Source: Parolsenella massiliensis (GTDB lineage Bacteria; Actinomycetota; Coriobacteriia; Coriobacteriales; Atopobiaceae). Taken from it: a stretch of DNA of 64,000 bases. This document shows, piece after piece, positions 7,523-20,253 of this stretch. Both the position numbers and the translations under genes were made by a program. Positions within the stretch are counted from its first letter, which is position 1. Every line of letters starts with the position of its first letter. The stretch lies in the NCBI RefSeq assembly GCF_900143685.1, contig NZ_LT671675.1, positions 161,111 to 225,110 on the forward strand, in the 5' to 3' direction. The notes beneath the pieces were generated by a model. It worked only from the letters and a program-made list of their open reading frames with translations, made no database searches and had not been told where the DNA came from.

Positions 7523-8436
7523 TACTCCTCATCTCCCTTCGTGTACGAGCGGCGTCTGCGCGAGCGTTCGCACACCACGGGGATGCACAGCGCCAGGGCC
7601 ACGATGATCGCGGACAGGAGCTTCATGTCGTTTGCGTCCATGCCCATCTGCAGCACGATGGCGCGGATGAGGAAGTAGATGATCGAGCCCACGACGGCCG
7701 AGACGAGCCTCGTGGCGAACTTGGAGAGACCGCCGGGCAGCAGGCGACCCAGCACCTCGCCGATGACGATGGCGGCAAGGCCGATGACGATGGCGCCGGT
7801 GCCCATGCCGATGTCGGCGTACTTCTGCTGCTGGCAGATGAGGCCGCCGGACAGGCCAACGAGTGCGTTGGAGAGCGTGAGGGCGATGACCTTCGTGGTG
7901 TTTGTGTTGACGCCCAGCGCGCGGATCATGGCCTCGTTGTTGCCGGTGGCGCGCAGCGCGCTGCCAATCTCGGTGCCAAAGAACCAGTACAGCGCGGCGA
8001 CGATCACCACGGCAACGACGAGGCCCACGATGATGGCGCACACGTTGGCGGGAAGGCCCGTGGCGTCGCCGATCTGGGTGAACACCGTGTCGTTCGTGAG
8101 CAACGGCGTGTTCGACTTGCCCATGATGCGCAGGTTCACCGACCACAGACTGATCTGCGTGAGGATGCCCGCGAGGATGGCGGGAATCTCGAACGCCGTG
8201 GTGAGGAAACCCGTGACCGCGCCGGTGAGCGCGCCCGCGAGCATGGACGCCACGATGGCGAGCGCCGGGTGCACGCCGGCAACCACGAGCACGGCGCACA
8301 CCGCGCCGCCGGTGGCGAAGCTGCCGTCGACCGTAAGGTCTGCGATGTCGAGCAGCTTGTAGGTGATGAACACGCCGAGCACCATGATGCCCCACAGGAT
8401 TCCCTGGGAGACGGCGCCGAGCATTGCTGTCAGCAT
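7522..8436 (-). CDS. ABC transporter permease (TrpY-like, BPD_transp_2 family)
   Basis: A 304-aa polytopic membrane protein with about eight to nine hydrophobic helices. It contains the family features LLDIADLTVDGSFATGGAV near the N-terminus and GTEIGSALRATGNNEAMIRALGVN, the coupling loop for the ATPase. The C-terminus is a short basic tail. ATG 8436 is preceded by GGAAGGAA, whereas a TTG six codons upstream is not. It forms the channel of the three-gene importer, between its ATPase (downstream, overlapping) and its binding lipoprotein (upstream). Confidence 0.88.
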   Translation of the reverse strand: MLTAMLGAVSQGILWGIMVLGVFITYKLLDIADLTVDGSFATGGAVCAVLVVAGVHPALAIVASMLAGALTGAVTGFLTTAFEIPAILAGILTQISLWSVNLRIMGKSNTPLLTNDTVFTQIGDATGLPANVCAIIVGLVVAVVIVAALYWFFGTEIGSALRATGNNEAMIRALGVNTNTTKVIALTLSNALVGLSGGLICQQQKYADIGMGTGAIVIGLAAIVIGEVLGRLLPGGLSKFATRLVSAVVGSIIYFLIRAIVLQMGMDANDMKLLSAIIVALALCIPVVCERSRRRRSYTKGDEE

Positions 8437-8454
8437 GACGTTCCTTCCATTCAA

Positions 8455-8490
8455 GCGCGCCCCGGCGGGTGCCTACCCACCGGGGCGCGC
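8455..8490 (-). promoter_or_regulatory. Strong hairpin between binding-protein and permease genes
   Basis: Arms 8455-8470 and 8475-8490 are 16 bp with one mismatch around a 4-base loop. It lies inside the operon just before the permease ribosome-binding site and lacks a T-tract. Such hairpins often protect the upstream binding-protein mRNA or reduce read-through, giving excess binding protein over permease. Confidence 0.65.
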
Positions 8491-8562
8491 AACGCACTAC
8501 TCGCTTCAGTTTAGCGTGAGCGGGCCAGCCATGGGCTCCGCAGGCGTGCGACCCACGGGCAA

Positions 8563-9540
8563 CTAGGCGTCGAGCACGGAGAGGTCGATGCCGAGGGCCT
8601 CGGCCATCTCCTCGTTCTTGATGACCTGGAGCTGGTCGCCCGACTCGGTCTGGATCGCCATGTTGGCGGGGGTGTCCTCGCCCTTGAGGATCTTGACGGC
8701 CATCTCGCCGGCCATCTTGCCAAGCTCCTTGTAGTCAATGGAGACCGTGCAGATGCCCATGCCCATGCACATGTTCTCTTCGCCGGTGATGAAGGGCAGC
8801 TTGCCCTCCTTGGCGATCTGGCCCACCTGGGCGGCCGCCGCGGCGATGGTGTTGTCGGTGGGGGAGTAGCCGGCGTCGACCTTGCCCACCATGGACTCCA
8901 CGACGCTCTGGACCTCGTTGGAGCTCGAGACCGTGAAGCGCTCGGTGGTGAGGCCGGCCTTGTCGCAGGCGGCCTCGGCCATCTCGATCTGGAGCTGCGA
9001 GTTGGACTCGGCGGTGCAGTAGAGCATGCCGATGTGCTTGGCGTTGGGCAGCACCTTCTGGAGCATGGCGATCTGGTCGTCCACGGGGTTCATGTCAGAC
9101 GTGCCGGTGAGATTTCCGCCGGGCTTGTCGTTGTCGGCCACGAGGCCCGAGGCGGCGTAGTCGGTGATGGCGGAGCCCACGATGGGGATGTCGCTCGTGG
9201 CCGCGGCAACCGCCTGCGCGGCGGGCGTGGCAATGGCGAAGATGAGGTCGTCGCCATCGCCAACGAGCTTGGAGGCGATGGTGGCGCAGGCGCTCTGGTC
9301 ATTGTTGGCGTTCTGCTGGTCAATGCTGTAGCTGAGGCCGGAGGCGTCGAGGGCCTCGACGAAGCCCTCGTTGGCGGCGTCGAGGGCGGCGTGCTGCGTG
9401 ATCTGCAGGACGCCGATCTTGTAGGTCTTGTCGCCGGAGGCGCTGCTGGAGCCAGAGCCAGAACCGCCGCACGCGGAGAGCGCGAGGGCGGCGATGCCGG
9501 CGGAGCCGGCCAGGAACGTGCGCCTGGAGATGGAGTTCAT
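8563..9540 (-). CDS. ABC transporter substrate-binding lipoprotein (ABC_sub_bind/TrpX-like)
   Basis: The product is 325 aa. It starts with a signal of the form SRRTFLAG, a hydrophobic stretch and lipobox LSAC, followed by a Gly/Ser linker. The mature part matches PF04392: YKIGVLQITQHAALD, then FAIATPAAQAV and IPIVGSAITD. The ATG at 9540 has AAGGGG upstream; longer frames do not. It should bind the substrate outside the membrane for the permease and ATPase encoded downstream. Family members bind tryptophan, tyrosine or similar ligands, but the ligand cannot be read here. Confidence 0.9.
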   Translation of the reverse strand: MNSISRRTFLAGSAGIAALALSACGGSGSGSSSASGDKTYKIGVLQITQHAALDAANEGFVEALDASGLSYSIDQQNANNDQSACATIASKLVGDGDDLIFAIATPAAQAVAAATSDIPIVGSAITDYAASGLVADNDKPGGNLTGTSDMNPVDDQIAMLQKVLPNAKHIGMLYCTAESNSQLQIEMAEAACDKAGLTTERFTVSSSNEVQSVVESMVGKVDAGYSPTDNTIAAAAAQVGQIAKEGKLPFITGEENMCMGMGICTVSIDYKELGKMAGEMAVKILKGEDTPANMAIQTESGDQLQVIKNEEMAEALGIDLSVLDA

Positions 9541-9608
9541 GGGTCCCCTTCCTTTGCGCGCGGATCGGCGGACGGTGGCACTACGATGCAAACCCGCGCA
9601 TCTCTATT

Positions 9609-9625
9609 GGTAGTTGAATACTACC
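9609..9625. promoter_or_regulatory. Inverted repeat upstream of the ABC operon
   Basis: GGTAGT-TGAAT-ACTACC is a perfect 6+6 repeat about 70 bases upstream of the binding-protein start. It could be an operator or a 5'-leader hairpin. No T-box specifier or antiterminator motif is visible around it. Confidence 0.3.
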
Positions 9626-9725
9626 TGCTGCTTTTGCGCGCCCTGCCAGCGCGTTGGCTTTGCGCAGCGGGGCGAAACCACTTTGTAACGTTTGGATGCG
9701 CCAGTGTTCAGAGGCCGGCCGTGCC

Positions 9726-10733
9726 CTATGCCTCAGGAAGCCTGTCGCAGTTCACGGGCCGGTAGAACAGCTCGCGAAGACGCTCGGGCTCGCGCGTCTG
9801 GCCCAGGGCCCACATCGTCTTGGCTACGAGCGCCTCGCAGGTCATGTCGGCGCCCTTGAGGATGCCAGGGTGCTCGGCATACGCGCGGCCAACCTCGTAG
9901 ACGCCCAGGTCAAGACCCTCCTCCGGGACCTGCGTGGTCACCACGAGCGTGCGGCCGGAGTCAACCCAGCCAAAGATGGCGTCGTGCAGCGTGTCGGGGA
10001 TGCCGCCAATGCCGAACGTCTCCAGGATGATCGCGTCGTAGTCGCGGCGAAGTAGCTCGAAGACGGAGGGGTTTACCTCGGGCGTGAGCTTGAGCACGAA
10101 CACGCGCTCGTCAAGGTCGTGGTACACGCGCGGCTCGCTTGCGGCGCGCGCGTCCCCAGAGCCGGCCGGCGCCGTGCGGATGATCCGGTCGTTGCGGATG
10201 AGCGCCAGCTCCGGGTAGTTGACGCTCGTAAACGCGTTGAAGCTCATGGTGCGCTGCTTGCGGGCGCGCGTGCCGGCCACGACCTTGCCGCCAAACACCA
10301 CGGCCACGTCGTGCGAGTCTGGGTCCGTTGCATACAGCACGCTCTGGTAGAGGTTGATGCGTGCGTCCGTGAACGGGCTGCCCATGGGCTGCTGCGAGCC
10401 GGTGAGCACGATGGGCCGCGGGCTGTCCTGGATGAGGTAGGAGAGTGCCGCGGCCGTGTAGGCCATCGTGTCGGTGCCATGCAGCACCACGAAGCCGTCG
10501 TAGTCCTCGTACTGGGCGAGAATGGCATCCCCAATGGCCTGCCAGTCCGCCGGACGCATGTTAGTGCTGTCGATGTTCATGGGCTGCACGATGTCGATGT
10601 CGGCAAGCTCGGCGGCCTGCGGCACGTAGCCGGCAAGCTGCTCGCCCGTGAGCTGCGGCGTCAGGCCGTTGCCGTCCTCGGCCGAGGCGATGGTGCCTCC
10701 CGTGGCAACGAGAAGGATGCGGGGCTTGGTCAT
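9726..10733 (-). CDS. ansA: L-asparaginase (type I, AnsA-like)
   Basis: This 335-aa enzyme hydrolyses L-asparagine to aspartate and ammonia. The first active-site motif is TGGTIAS (11-17) with the nucleophilic Thr14. The second is HGTDTMAYTA (85 onward) with catalytic Thr87-Asp88. There is no signal peptide, which supports the cytosolic type I form. Its ATG overlaps the stop of the HD-domain gene by four bases (ATGA), so the two are co-translated. Residues 190-200 contain a short Gly/Ala-rich insertion relative to the usual core. Confidence 0.92.
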   Translation of the reverse strand: MTKPRILLVATGGTIASAEDGNGLTPQLTGEQLAGYVPQAAELADIDIVQPMNIDSTNMRPADWQAIGDAILAQYEDYDGFVVLHGTDTMAYTAAALSYLIQDSPRPIVLTGSQQPMGSPFTDARINLYQSVLYATDPDSHDVAVVFGGKVVAGTRARKQRTMSFNAFTSVNYPELALIRNDRIIRTAPAGSGDARAASEPRVYHDLDERVFVLKLTPEVNPSVFELLRRDYDAIILETFGIGGIPDTLHDAIFGWVDSGRTLVVTTQVPEEGLDLGVYEVGRAYAEHPGILKGADMTCEALVAKTMWALGQTREPERLRELFYRPVNCDRLPEA

Positions 10734-11566
10734 GAGGCGTCTCCCTCCAGGTAGTCATGCATCTCGCGGGCCATACGCGTAAGCTCGCGGCGCGTGTCCT
10801 CGCGGCGGAACGGCTCGCCGATCCCAAACGGGTGCTCGAGCAGCTCAAGCACGTAGCCCTGCTCGCGCATGATCGCGCGGCTCTCGGCGAACGCAAGCTC
10901 AAACGCAAAGCAGCAGAAGCTTACGAGAAAGTCGGCCGGCTGTGAGCGCTCGTCTCTCAGCATGCACCGGCGCTCGTCAAAGGCGGCGATGGCCTCATCG
11001 GAAAGCGCACTGTCGAGCAGTTCGTCAACGGTGCAGCCAAGGAGGGTCTCCGGCGTGCCGCCCTGGGCTGTGCGCAGGATGTCCACCTTGTCGGCGTCCC
11101 TCGTGAGCTCGCAGAACTGGCGAGTACGGGCATCGAGCTCAGCGGGCAGCCTATAGTCGCTGTGCAGGGCAACCGCCGTGCGCAGCAGCTCGTCCTCGGC
11201 GTCGTCTGCCACAAAGTCGCGGATTCGGGGAACACCGGCCTCAGGTCCCGAGACGGGCACGCCCAGGCGCTCCCTTGGTCCAAACAGCGCGTCCACGCCA
11301 AGGTGCGCATGGCTGGCGGACTGCACATCGCGAAACGTGTTCCACCTGCGCACCTGCTCAAAGCGCCCCACGTCATGGAGAAGGCCGCAAAGCCAGGCAA
11401 GGTCAACGTCCTCCTGCGAAAATCCGGACGAGGCGGCCACACGCTCGGCAACCTCGGCCACGCGGTACGTGTGCGCAACCTTGAGCGCAATGCGGGGATT
11501 GTCTGGGTCGTAAGGCTCTACGTAGCTGGCGAATGCCTTCATGGCGAGGGCTCTATCTATATGCAT
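10730..11566 (-). CDS. HD-domain phosphohydrolase
   Basis: A 278-aa protein with the metal-binding HD signature: His of VAHTYRVAEVAE, then LCGLLHDVGRFEQ (the HD pair), a further His (ALHSDYRLP) and a terminal Asp (LTRDADKVDIL). These residues chelate divalent metals in phosphohydrolases acting on nucleotides or related phosphoesters. I chose ATG 11566 because TAGGAG precedes it; longer in-frame starts lack a site. It is the first gene of a two-gene unit with asparaginase. The substrate is unknown. Confidence 0.82.
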   Translation of the reverse strand: MHIDRALAMKAFASYVEPYDPDNPRIALKVAHTYRVAEVAERVAASSGFSQEDVDLAWLCGLLHDVGRFEQVRRWNTFRDVQSASHAHLGVDALFGPRERLGVPVSGPEAGVPRIRDFVADDAEDELLRTAVALHSDYRLPAELDARTRQFCELTRDADKVDILRTAQGGTPETLLGCTVDELLDSALSDEAIAAFDERRCMLRDERSQPADFLVSFCCFAFELAFAESRAIMREQGYVLELLEHPFGIGEPFRREDTRRELTRMAREMHDYLEGDAS

Positions 11567-11702
11567 CTCGCTCCTATACATAAGTAGATGAGGGCGGACG
11601 ATCTTCGAATACATATTAGTAACGAGAAGAGCGTGACGCTTGGCCATGTAGGTGCCCCGAATGACCCAGTTGTGTGCAAACCGTGGAGCCGCCCGCCCTG
11701 CC

Positions 11703-11731
11703 TTGCGGGGGCGGCGGGGGGAGCGTATATT
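11703..11731 (+). promoter_or_regulatory. rRNA operon promoter
   Basis: TTGCGG (11703-11708) and TATATT (11726-11731) are separated by exactly 17 bases, about 245 bases upstream of 16S. The rest of the 11567-11982 gap holds the leader, a boxA-like site and no gene. Confidence 0.7.
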
Positions 11732-11784
11732 ACTTCCTCGCGCCGCGCACCCAGCCGACCGGCCGGGCCCGCGACCAGGGCGAA

Positions 11785-11800
11785 CCTTGAGAACCGGATA
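11785..11800 (+). promoter_or_regulatory. boxA-like antitermination site in the 16S leader
   Basis: CCTTGAGAACCGGATA resembles the actinobacterial boxA region (CTTTGAGAAC) and recurs in altered form before 23S. NusB-S10 type antitermination of rRNA is the expected role. Confidence 0.45.
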
Positions 11801-11982
11801 CCGCGATCGAAGAGATCGGACCAGTTACAGACAGCACTATTTTCAGGATGGTTGGCGAGTGCGCGCAAGCGCCTCGTCGATTCCTTTCCCAAAGATAGAT
11901 GAGTCCGTGAAGCGATAGACAGCGAAACGGAGCGACGGGTCGGACCCGATAATCAAACTGGAGGCGCTCACGCGCCTGCACT

Positions 11983-13499
<1,517 letters not shown>

Positions 13500-13630
13500 C
13501 TAGGGAGAATGAGTCTTCCAAGAGAGACAACACCTTTTACGGGGCGGCCCGTCCACTCCATTTGCCTATCAAGCTGGTCCGCATCGCGAGGTCGCGGCGT
13601 CCGGTCCCGAGGGCTCGCCCCCCGACCGCA

Positions 13631-13647
13631 CCTTGAGAGCCGCATAG
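13631..13647 (+). promoter_or_regulatory. boxA-like site in the 16S-23S spacer
   Basis: CCTTGAGAGCCGCATAG matches the 16S leader site at most positions. The 219-base spacer shows no tRNA: no T-loop GGTTCGANTC and no acceptor stem. Confidence 0.45.
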
Positions 13648-13718
13648 CGTAGCAACGAGATTTTCTAGCATGATCGCATCTGTACGATGGATATGTGACG
13701 ACCCGCCATCTTGTCGAT

Positions 13719-16660
<2,942 letters not shown>

Positions 16661-16773
16661 CACTCGACTCTCCAGTGTGCGGGACGTCACCCGGAGTCGG
16701 ACGCGACCATGCCCCTCGCTGCGCGCTGTGCGGCCCCCAGGGCGCGGCCACAGGGCCGCCCCCTGACAGCCGA

Positions 16774-16914
16774 ATGCCCCTCGTTGGTCAGCGACCATGG
16801 CGGGGGAGGTACACCCGGTCCCATTCCGAACCCGGAAGTTAAGCCCCCCAGCGCCGATGGTACTGCGGAGTGAGTCCGTGGGAGAGCAGGACGTCGCTGA
16901 CCAACGAGGGGCAT
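16774..16914 (+). other. Extended processing stem around 5S rRNA
   Basis: Arms 16774-16795 and 16893-16914 are perfect 22-bp complements, extending helix I of 5S by ten base pairs into the flanks. This is a likely RNase processing substrate. Confidence 0.7.
16784..16904 (+). rRNA. rrf: 5S ribosomal RNA
   Basis: The conserved core CCCATTCCGAACCCGGAAG (16820s-16840s) lies inside the closing helix formed by GGTCAGCGAC and GTCGCTGACC. It follows 23S by about 120 bases. Confidence 0.93.
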
Positions 16915-16923
16915 TTGCTGTAG

Positions 16924-16961
16924 AAAGACCCTGACGGGCATTTTTGCCTGTCAGGGTCTTT
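16924..16961 (+). terminator. rRNA operon terminator
   Basis: A 17-bp stem (16924-16940 with 16945-16961, one G-T pair) with a TTTT loop and an A-rich 5' arm opposite a T-rich 3' arm follows 5S. It may work in both directions. Confidence 0.85.
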
Positions 16962-16996
16962 ACTTATACATCTGACGTGCGCGAGGCGGTACTTGC

Positions 16997-17791
16997 ATGG
17001 GTAGCTCTGTCCACCTACGTGATTGGTTTCCTCGGCTCTATATGACGGGCCAAGGTCCCTGCCTTGTGAAGACGATCAAATGGCAAGACGGCTCGGCCGT
17101 CCGCGTTATGCAGATTGGGGGCGTCTATCAAAGCGCCACGTTTCTTGACGAGCGACGTTTTGAGCCGGTATTTTCATATTACCGAGGCTTCGATTTGGCA
17201 TTTCAGTTCTGCGGTGAGCGTGCCAGGTTGCTCATGATTGGCGGCGGTGGCTTTGCGTGGCCAAAGCATGTGCTTGCTGGCGATTGGGATGCTTACTGCC
17301 TTGATGTTGTTGAGATAGACCCCGCGGTTATTAAAATCGCTCGAAAGCACTTTTATGTTGATGAGGCCTCTGACCTTCGGCCTGGGATCCTACGCTGCAT
17401 TGAGGGCGATGGCCGTTCGTATGTTGAACAGTACCGTGGTGCTCGCTATGACTGCATCGTTCTCGATGCGTTCACTGGGTGTGAGCCTGTCGAATCACTT
17501 GCAACAGTAGAGTTTGCGCGAGAGACCAAGTGTGTACTTGCGGCTGGCGGGGCTGTCCTTGCCAACGTCGTCTCTGCAGACGATGGGACCGACATATCAT
17601 TCTTGAGGGATATGGCAGCCTCGTTCTCCACGGCCTTCGAGACCGTATATGCGATGCCTTGTGAGGATGACCCGTTGGCGGTTGAGGACAACTACCTATT
17701 GGTAGCCACGGACACCGACGTCGTTCCAGACGGAGCGATGGTCTTTGATGATGAATTCCTTGGCACACCGCTTTATGACGCTGAGCTTTAG
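16997..17791 (+). CDS. Spermidine-synthase-like class I methyltransferase-fold protein
   Basis: A 264-aa protein with the Rossmann-like core of the spermine/spermidine synthase family: glycine loop LLMIGGGGFAWPKHVL, acidic strand end LDVVEIDPAVIKIARKHF, then GDGRSYVEQY and the YDCIVLDAFTG strand. It lacks a clear N-terminal beta-barrel tetramerisation domain and differs at polyamine-binding residues, so it may be a relative of unknown substrate rather than true SpeE. Codon use is less GC-rich than in neighbours. It converges on the helicase gene with a four-base overlap of the ends. The ribosome-binding site is weak (GAGGCGG). Confidence 0.65.
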   Translation: MGSSVHLRDWFPRLYMTGQGPCLVKTIKWQDGSAVRVMQIGGVYQSATFLDERRFEPVFSYYRGFDLAFQFCGERARLLMIGGGGFAWPKHVLAGDWDAYCLDVVEIDPAVIKIARKHFYVDEASDLRPGILRCIEGDGRSYVEQYRGARYDCIVLDAFTGCEPVESLATVEFARETKCVLAAGGAVLANVVSADDGTDISFLRDMAASFSTAFETVYAMPCEDDPLAVEDNYLLVATDTDVVPDGAMVFDDEFLGTPLYDAEL

Positions 17792-20217
17792 CTAGCAAAC
17801 CAGGGGATGTCTACCCCGGGGACGCCTCCACCAGCCGGGAGCTCATATGAGGTGGCATACTGCTCCCACTGTCGCACTCTTTCCTTCATACCGTCGACGT
17901 CCAACACACCCTCGGCAAAGCCCTTGCGGACAAGCTCGGGTGGTACGAATTCGTCGTACTTCTCGAAGACGGGGAGCTCGTCTGGGTAGAGGAGCTCCAT
18001 GTTGTCGGTAAGTATGCTCGTCTCGTTCACCACGGTTTGGAAGAACTCTCGCGGGCCCGCTGACATAATGAAGGTGAGGTAGTAGGGGCGCGACGAGTCT
18101 ATGCCCTTCATCCCAAGCTGCTTGGCGCACTTGATCTTGATGAGCCTCTCAAGTGCGAGGAACGCATAGCTTCCAAGCCAGGGGAACAGACCCCAGGTGT
18201 TTCCGCCTAGGTTGATGAGGGGGTGCACGTCGAGCATGGCGCCGGCCGCGGCTCTTCTCGCCAAGGTGAGTCTGCCCGTAGCATTCTTCATGAGGTAGGG
18301 ATAGCTGCAGCGCTCCTCGAGTGCCTTGAGCATGCGTTCGAGGACGTGGGTGTGGATGTCTCCTGGGCACTCGCCGAAGTAGGCGGGGACCTTTCCTCGC
18401 ACCTTGGTTGCGTACACCACGTGGCGCTTGTGGTCCACCTCCTCGACGAGCCAGGTGGCGCCCGCAATGGCAATCTTCTCTCCAGCGGGCGGTGGCGCCA
18501 CGATGGTGCCGAGCTCTGTGGAGTCACTCCTCACGGTGTACTCGATGTTCTCTTGGAACACGGCGTAGAACTTGTAGGAGCTCGAGACGCGCTCCCCGGC
18601 AAGCCCAACGATGAGGCCGCCGCGCTCCGTCTGCTCGATGTGGCCAATCTCCAATAGATGCCTGAGGAGCACGCGGAAGTCATCGGCGGAGATACGGTGA
18701 AACACCGTGAGGTTGAGTACGCGCGAGGCAAGCTCGGCAGGGGTGAGTTCGCCCTCGCTGGCGAGCGTGGCGATGGTCTGGTGGTAGAGCAGACTGTAGG
18801 GCAGGCGGTCGAGCCGCGGCGGCTCTACCCAGCGCTCCTCGCGGTAAAGCTGGACGAGTGCGATTCCTTGGAGCAGCTTCCAGGGAATGGTCTCGGGAAG
18901 CAGCGACCTGGGCTCGGGCGGCTCTTCTCGCATGACGAACCACATCTCGGGAGGCGTGCCACGCCTGCCCGTGCGACCCATGCGCTGGAGGAACGCACTT
19001 ACGGTGAATGGCGCGTCGATCTGGAAGGCGCGCTCGAGTTTTCCGATGTCGATGCCAAGCTCGAGCGTGGCCGTGGTGATGGTGGTGAGCGCCTGAGACT
19101 CGTCTCGCATGAGCTCCTCGGCAGACTCTCGCAGCGAGCTCGAGAGATTGCCGTGATGGATGAGGAAGCGGTCTTGCTCGTGGGCGGCCTCGCAGTAGCG
19201 GCGCAGCTCGGTGCAGACGGCCTCTGCGTCCTCGCGCGAGTTTGCGAAGACGAGGCACTTCTTGCCGCGCGTGTGCTCAAAGATATAGGCGAGGCCCGGG
19301 TCTGCCTCCTTGGGGGCGACGTCCGTTGCCTCGTCGAGGGTGGGGAGCGGCCGCGAGCTTGCCTCGTCTTCAATCTCGTCTGGCTGCACGGGGAGGCTGG
19401 CGAGGACCAGCTCCTGCGTCTGCGCGGGGGTTGCGGCAGCCTTGGCCTGTCGAATGAAGTCGATGCTTCTCAGGGCCTCCTCGGCCTGGCCGCCCATGGC
19501 GTCTGCGGCCTGGGGGCCGCTGAGATAGAAGTGCTCCATGGAGAGACGCCAGGTGCGCGGAGGCTCGGCAACCTTGGGGACCACCCATCCCCGGCCGGTT
19601 CCCGATGAGAGGAACGCGCCTACCGCCTGGGGGTCTCCGATGGTTGCAGACAGGCCGATCCTGCGCGGGTTTACGCCAGCCATGCGGCTGAGACGCTCGA
19701 TGAGGCAGATGGTCTGGCCACCGCGGTCTCCGCGCAGCAGCGAGTGCACCTCGTCGATGACGACGAAGCGCAGGTCGCAGAAGAGCTTCGAGATGGCGGA
19801 GTGCTTGTGCAGCAGCAAGGCCTCGAGAGACTCGGGTGTTATCTGGAGGATGCCGCTGGGGTTCTTGAGCATCTTGGCCTTGTGGGACGCCGAGACGTCC
19901 CCGTGCCAGTGCCACACGGGAATGTGGGCGTCTGCGCACAGGTCGTTCAGCCTCAGGAACTGGTCGTTGATGAGGGCCTTGAGCGGGCCGATGTAGATGG
20001 CGCCGATGCTTGCCGGCGGGTCCTCATCAAAGAGCGTGAGGATAGGGAAGAACGCGGCCTCGGTCTTTCCCGAGGCCGTGGAGGCCGTGAGCAGGACGTT
20101 TGCGTCCGTGTCGAATATGGCCTCTGCTGCGGCTACCTGAATGCCGCGGAGGTTCTCCCACTGGTGGTCATAGATGAAGTCCTGGACGAACGGCGCAAAG
20201 CGGTCGAACGTGCTCAC
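17788..20217 (-). CDS. DEAD/DEAH-box helicase of a Shango-type anti-phage system
   Basis: An 809-aa superfamily 2 helicase. Walker A TASTASGKT is at 44-52, motif II DEVH at 155-158, motif III GLSATIGD follows, then a long insertion with an acidic linker, and the C-terminal RecA lobe (KKCLVFANSREDAEAV, TTTATLELGIDIG, QRMGRTGRRG). About 300 further residues follow, as in BREX BrxHI/Lhr-like helicases. I chose GTG 20217, which has AGGAGG five bases upstream; a TTG five codons earlier lies in the site itself. It is the last gene of a three-gene operon. Together with a TerB protein and a DUF2791 ATPase it matches the published Shango defence architecture; no function has been shown here. Confidence 0.85.
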   Translation of the reverse strand: MSTFDRFAPFVQDFIYDHQWENLRGIQVAAAEAIFDTDANVLLTASTASGKTEAAFFPILTLFDEDPPASIGAIYIGPLKALINDQFLRLNDLCADAHIPVWHWHGDVSASHKAKMLKNPSGILQITPESLEALLLHKHSAISKLFCDLRFVVIDEVHSLLRGDRGGQTICLIERLSRMAGVNPRRIGLSATIGDPQAVGAFLSSGTGRGWVVPKVAEPPRTWRLSMEHFYLSGPQAADAMGGQAEEALRSIDFIRQAKAAATPAQTQELVLASLPVQPDEIEDEASSRPLPTLDEATDVAPKEADPGLAYIFEHTRGKKCLVFANSREDAEAVCTELRRYCEAAHEQDRFLIHHGNLSSSLRESAEELMRDESQALTTITTATLELGIDIGKLERAFQIDAPFTVSAFLQRMGRTGRRGTPPEMWFVMREEPPEPRSLLPETIPWKLLQGIALVQLYREERWVEPPRLDRLPYSLLYHQTIATLASEGELTPAELASRVLNLTVFHRISADDFRVLLRHLLEIGHIEQTERGGLIVGLAGERVSSSYKFYAVFQENIEYTVRSDSTELGTIVAPPPAGEKIAIAGATWLVEEVDHKRHVVYATKVRGKVPAYFGECPGDIHTHVLERMLKALEERCSYPYLMKNATGRLTLARRAAAGAMLDVHPLINLGGNTWGLFPWLGSYAFLALERLIKIKCAKQLGMKGIDSSRPYYLTFIMSAGPREFFQTVVNETSILTDNMELLYPDELPVFEKYDEFVPPELVRKGFAEGVLDVDGMKERVRQWEQYATSYELPAGGGVPGVDIPWFAS

Positions 20218-20253
20218 GTGTCCTCCTCTCAAGCAACGTGGTGCGTGCTGACG

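Noticed and set aside
9541-9660. T-box or tryptophan riboswitch before the TrpXYZ-like operon
   Set aside because: No conserved T-box antiterminator motif or specifier loop, and no leader terminator, could be found.
13500-13718. tRNA gene in the 16S-23S spacer
   Set aside because: No T-loop, acceptor stem or CCA-like end could be traced.
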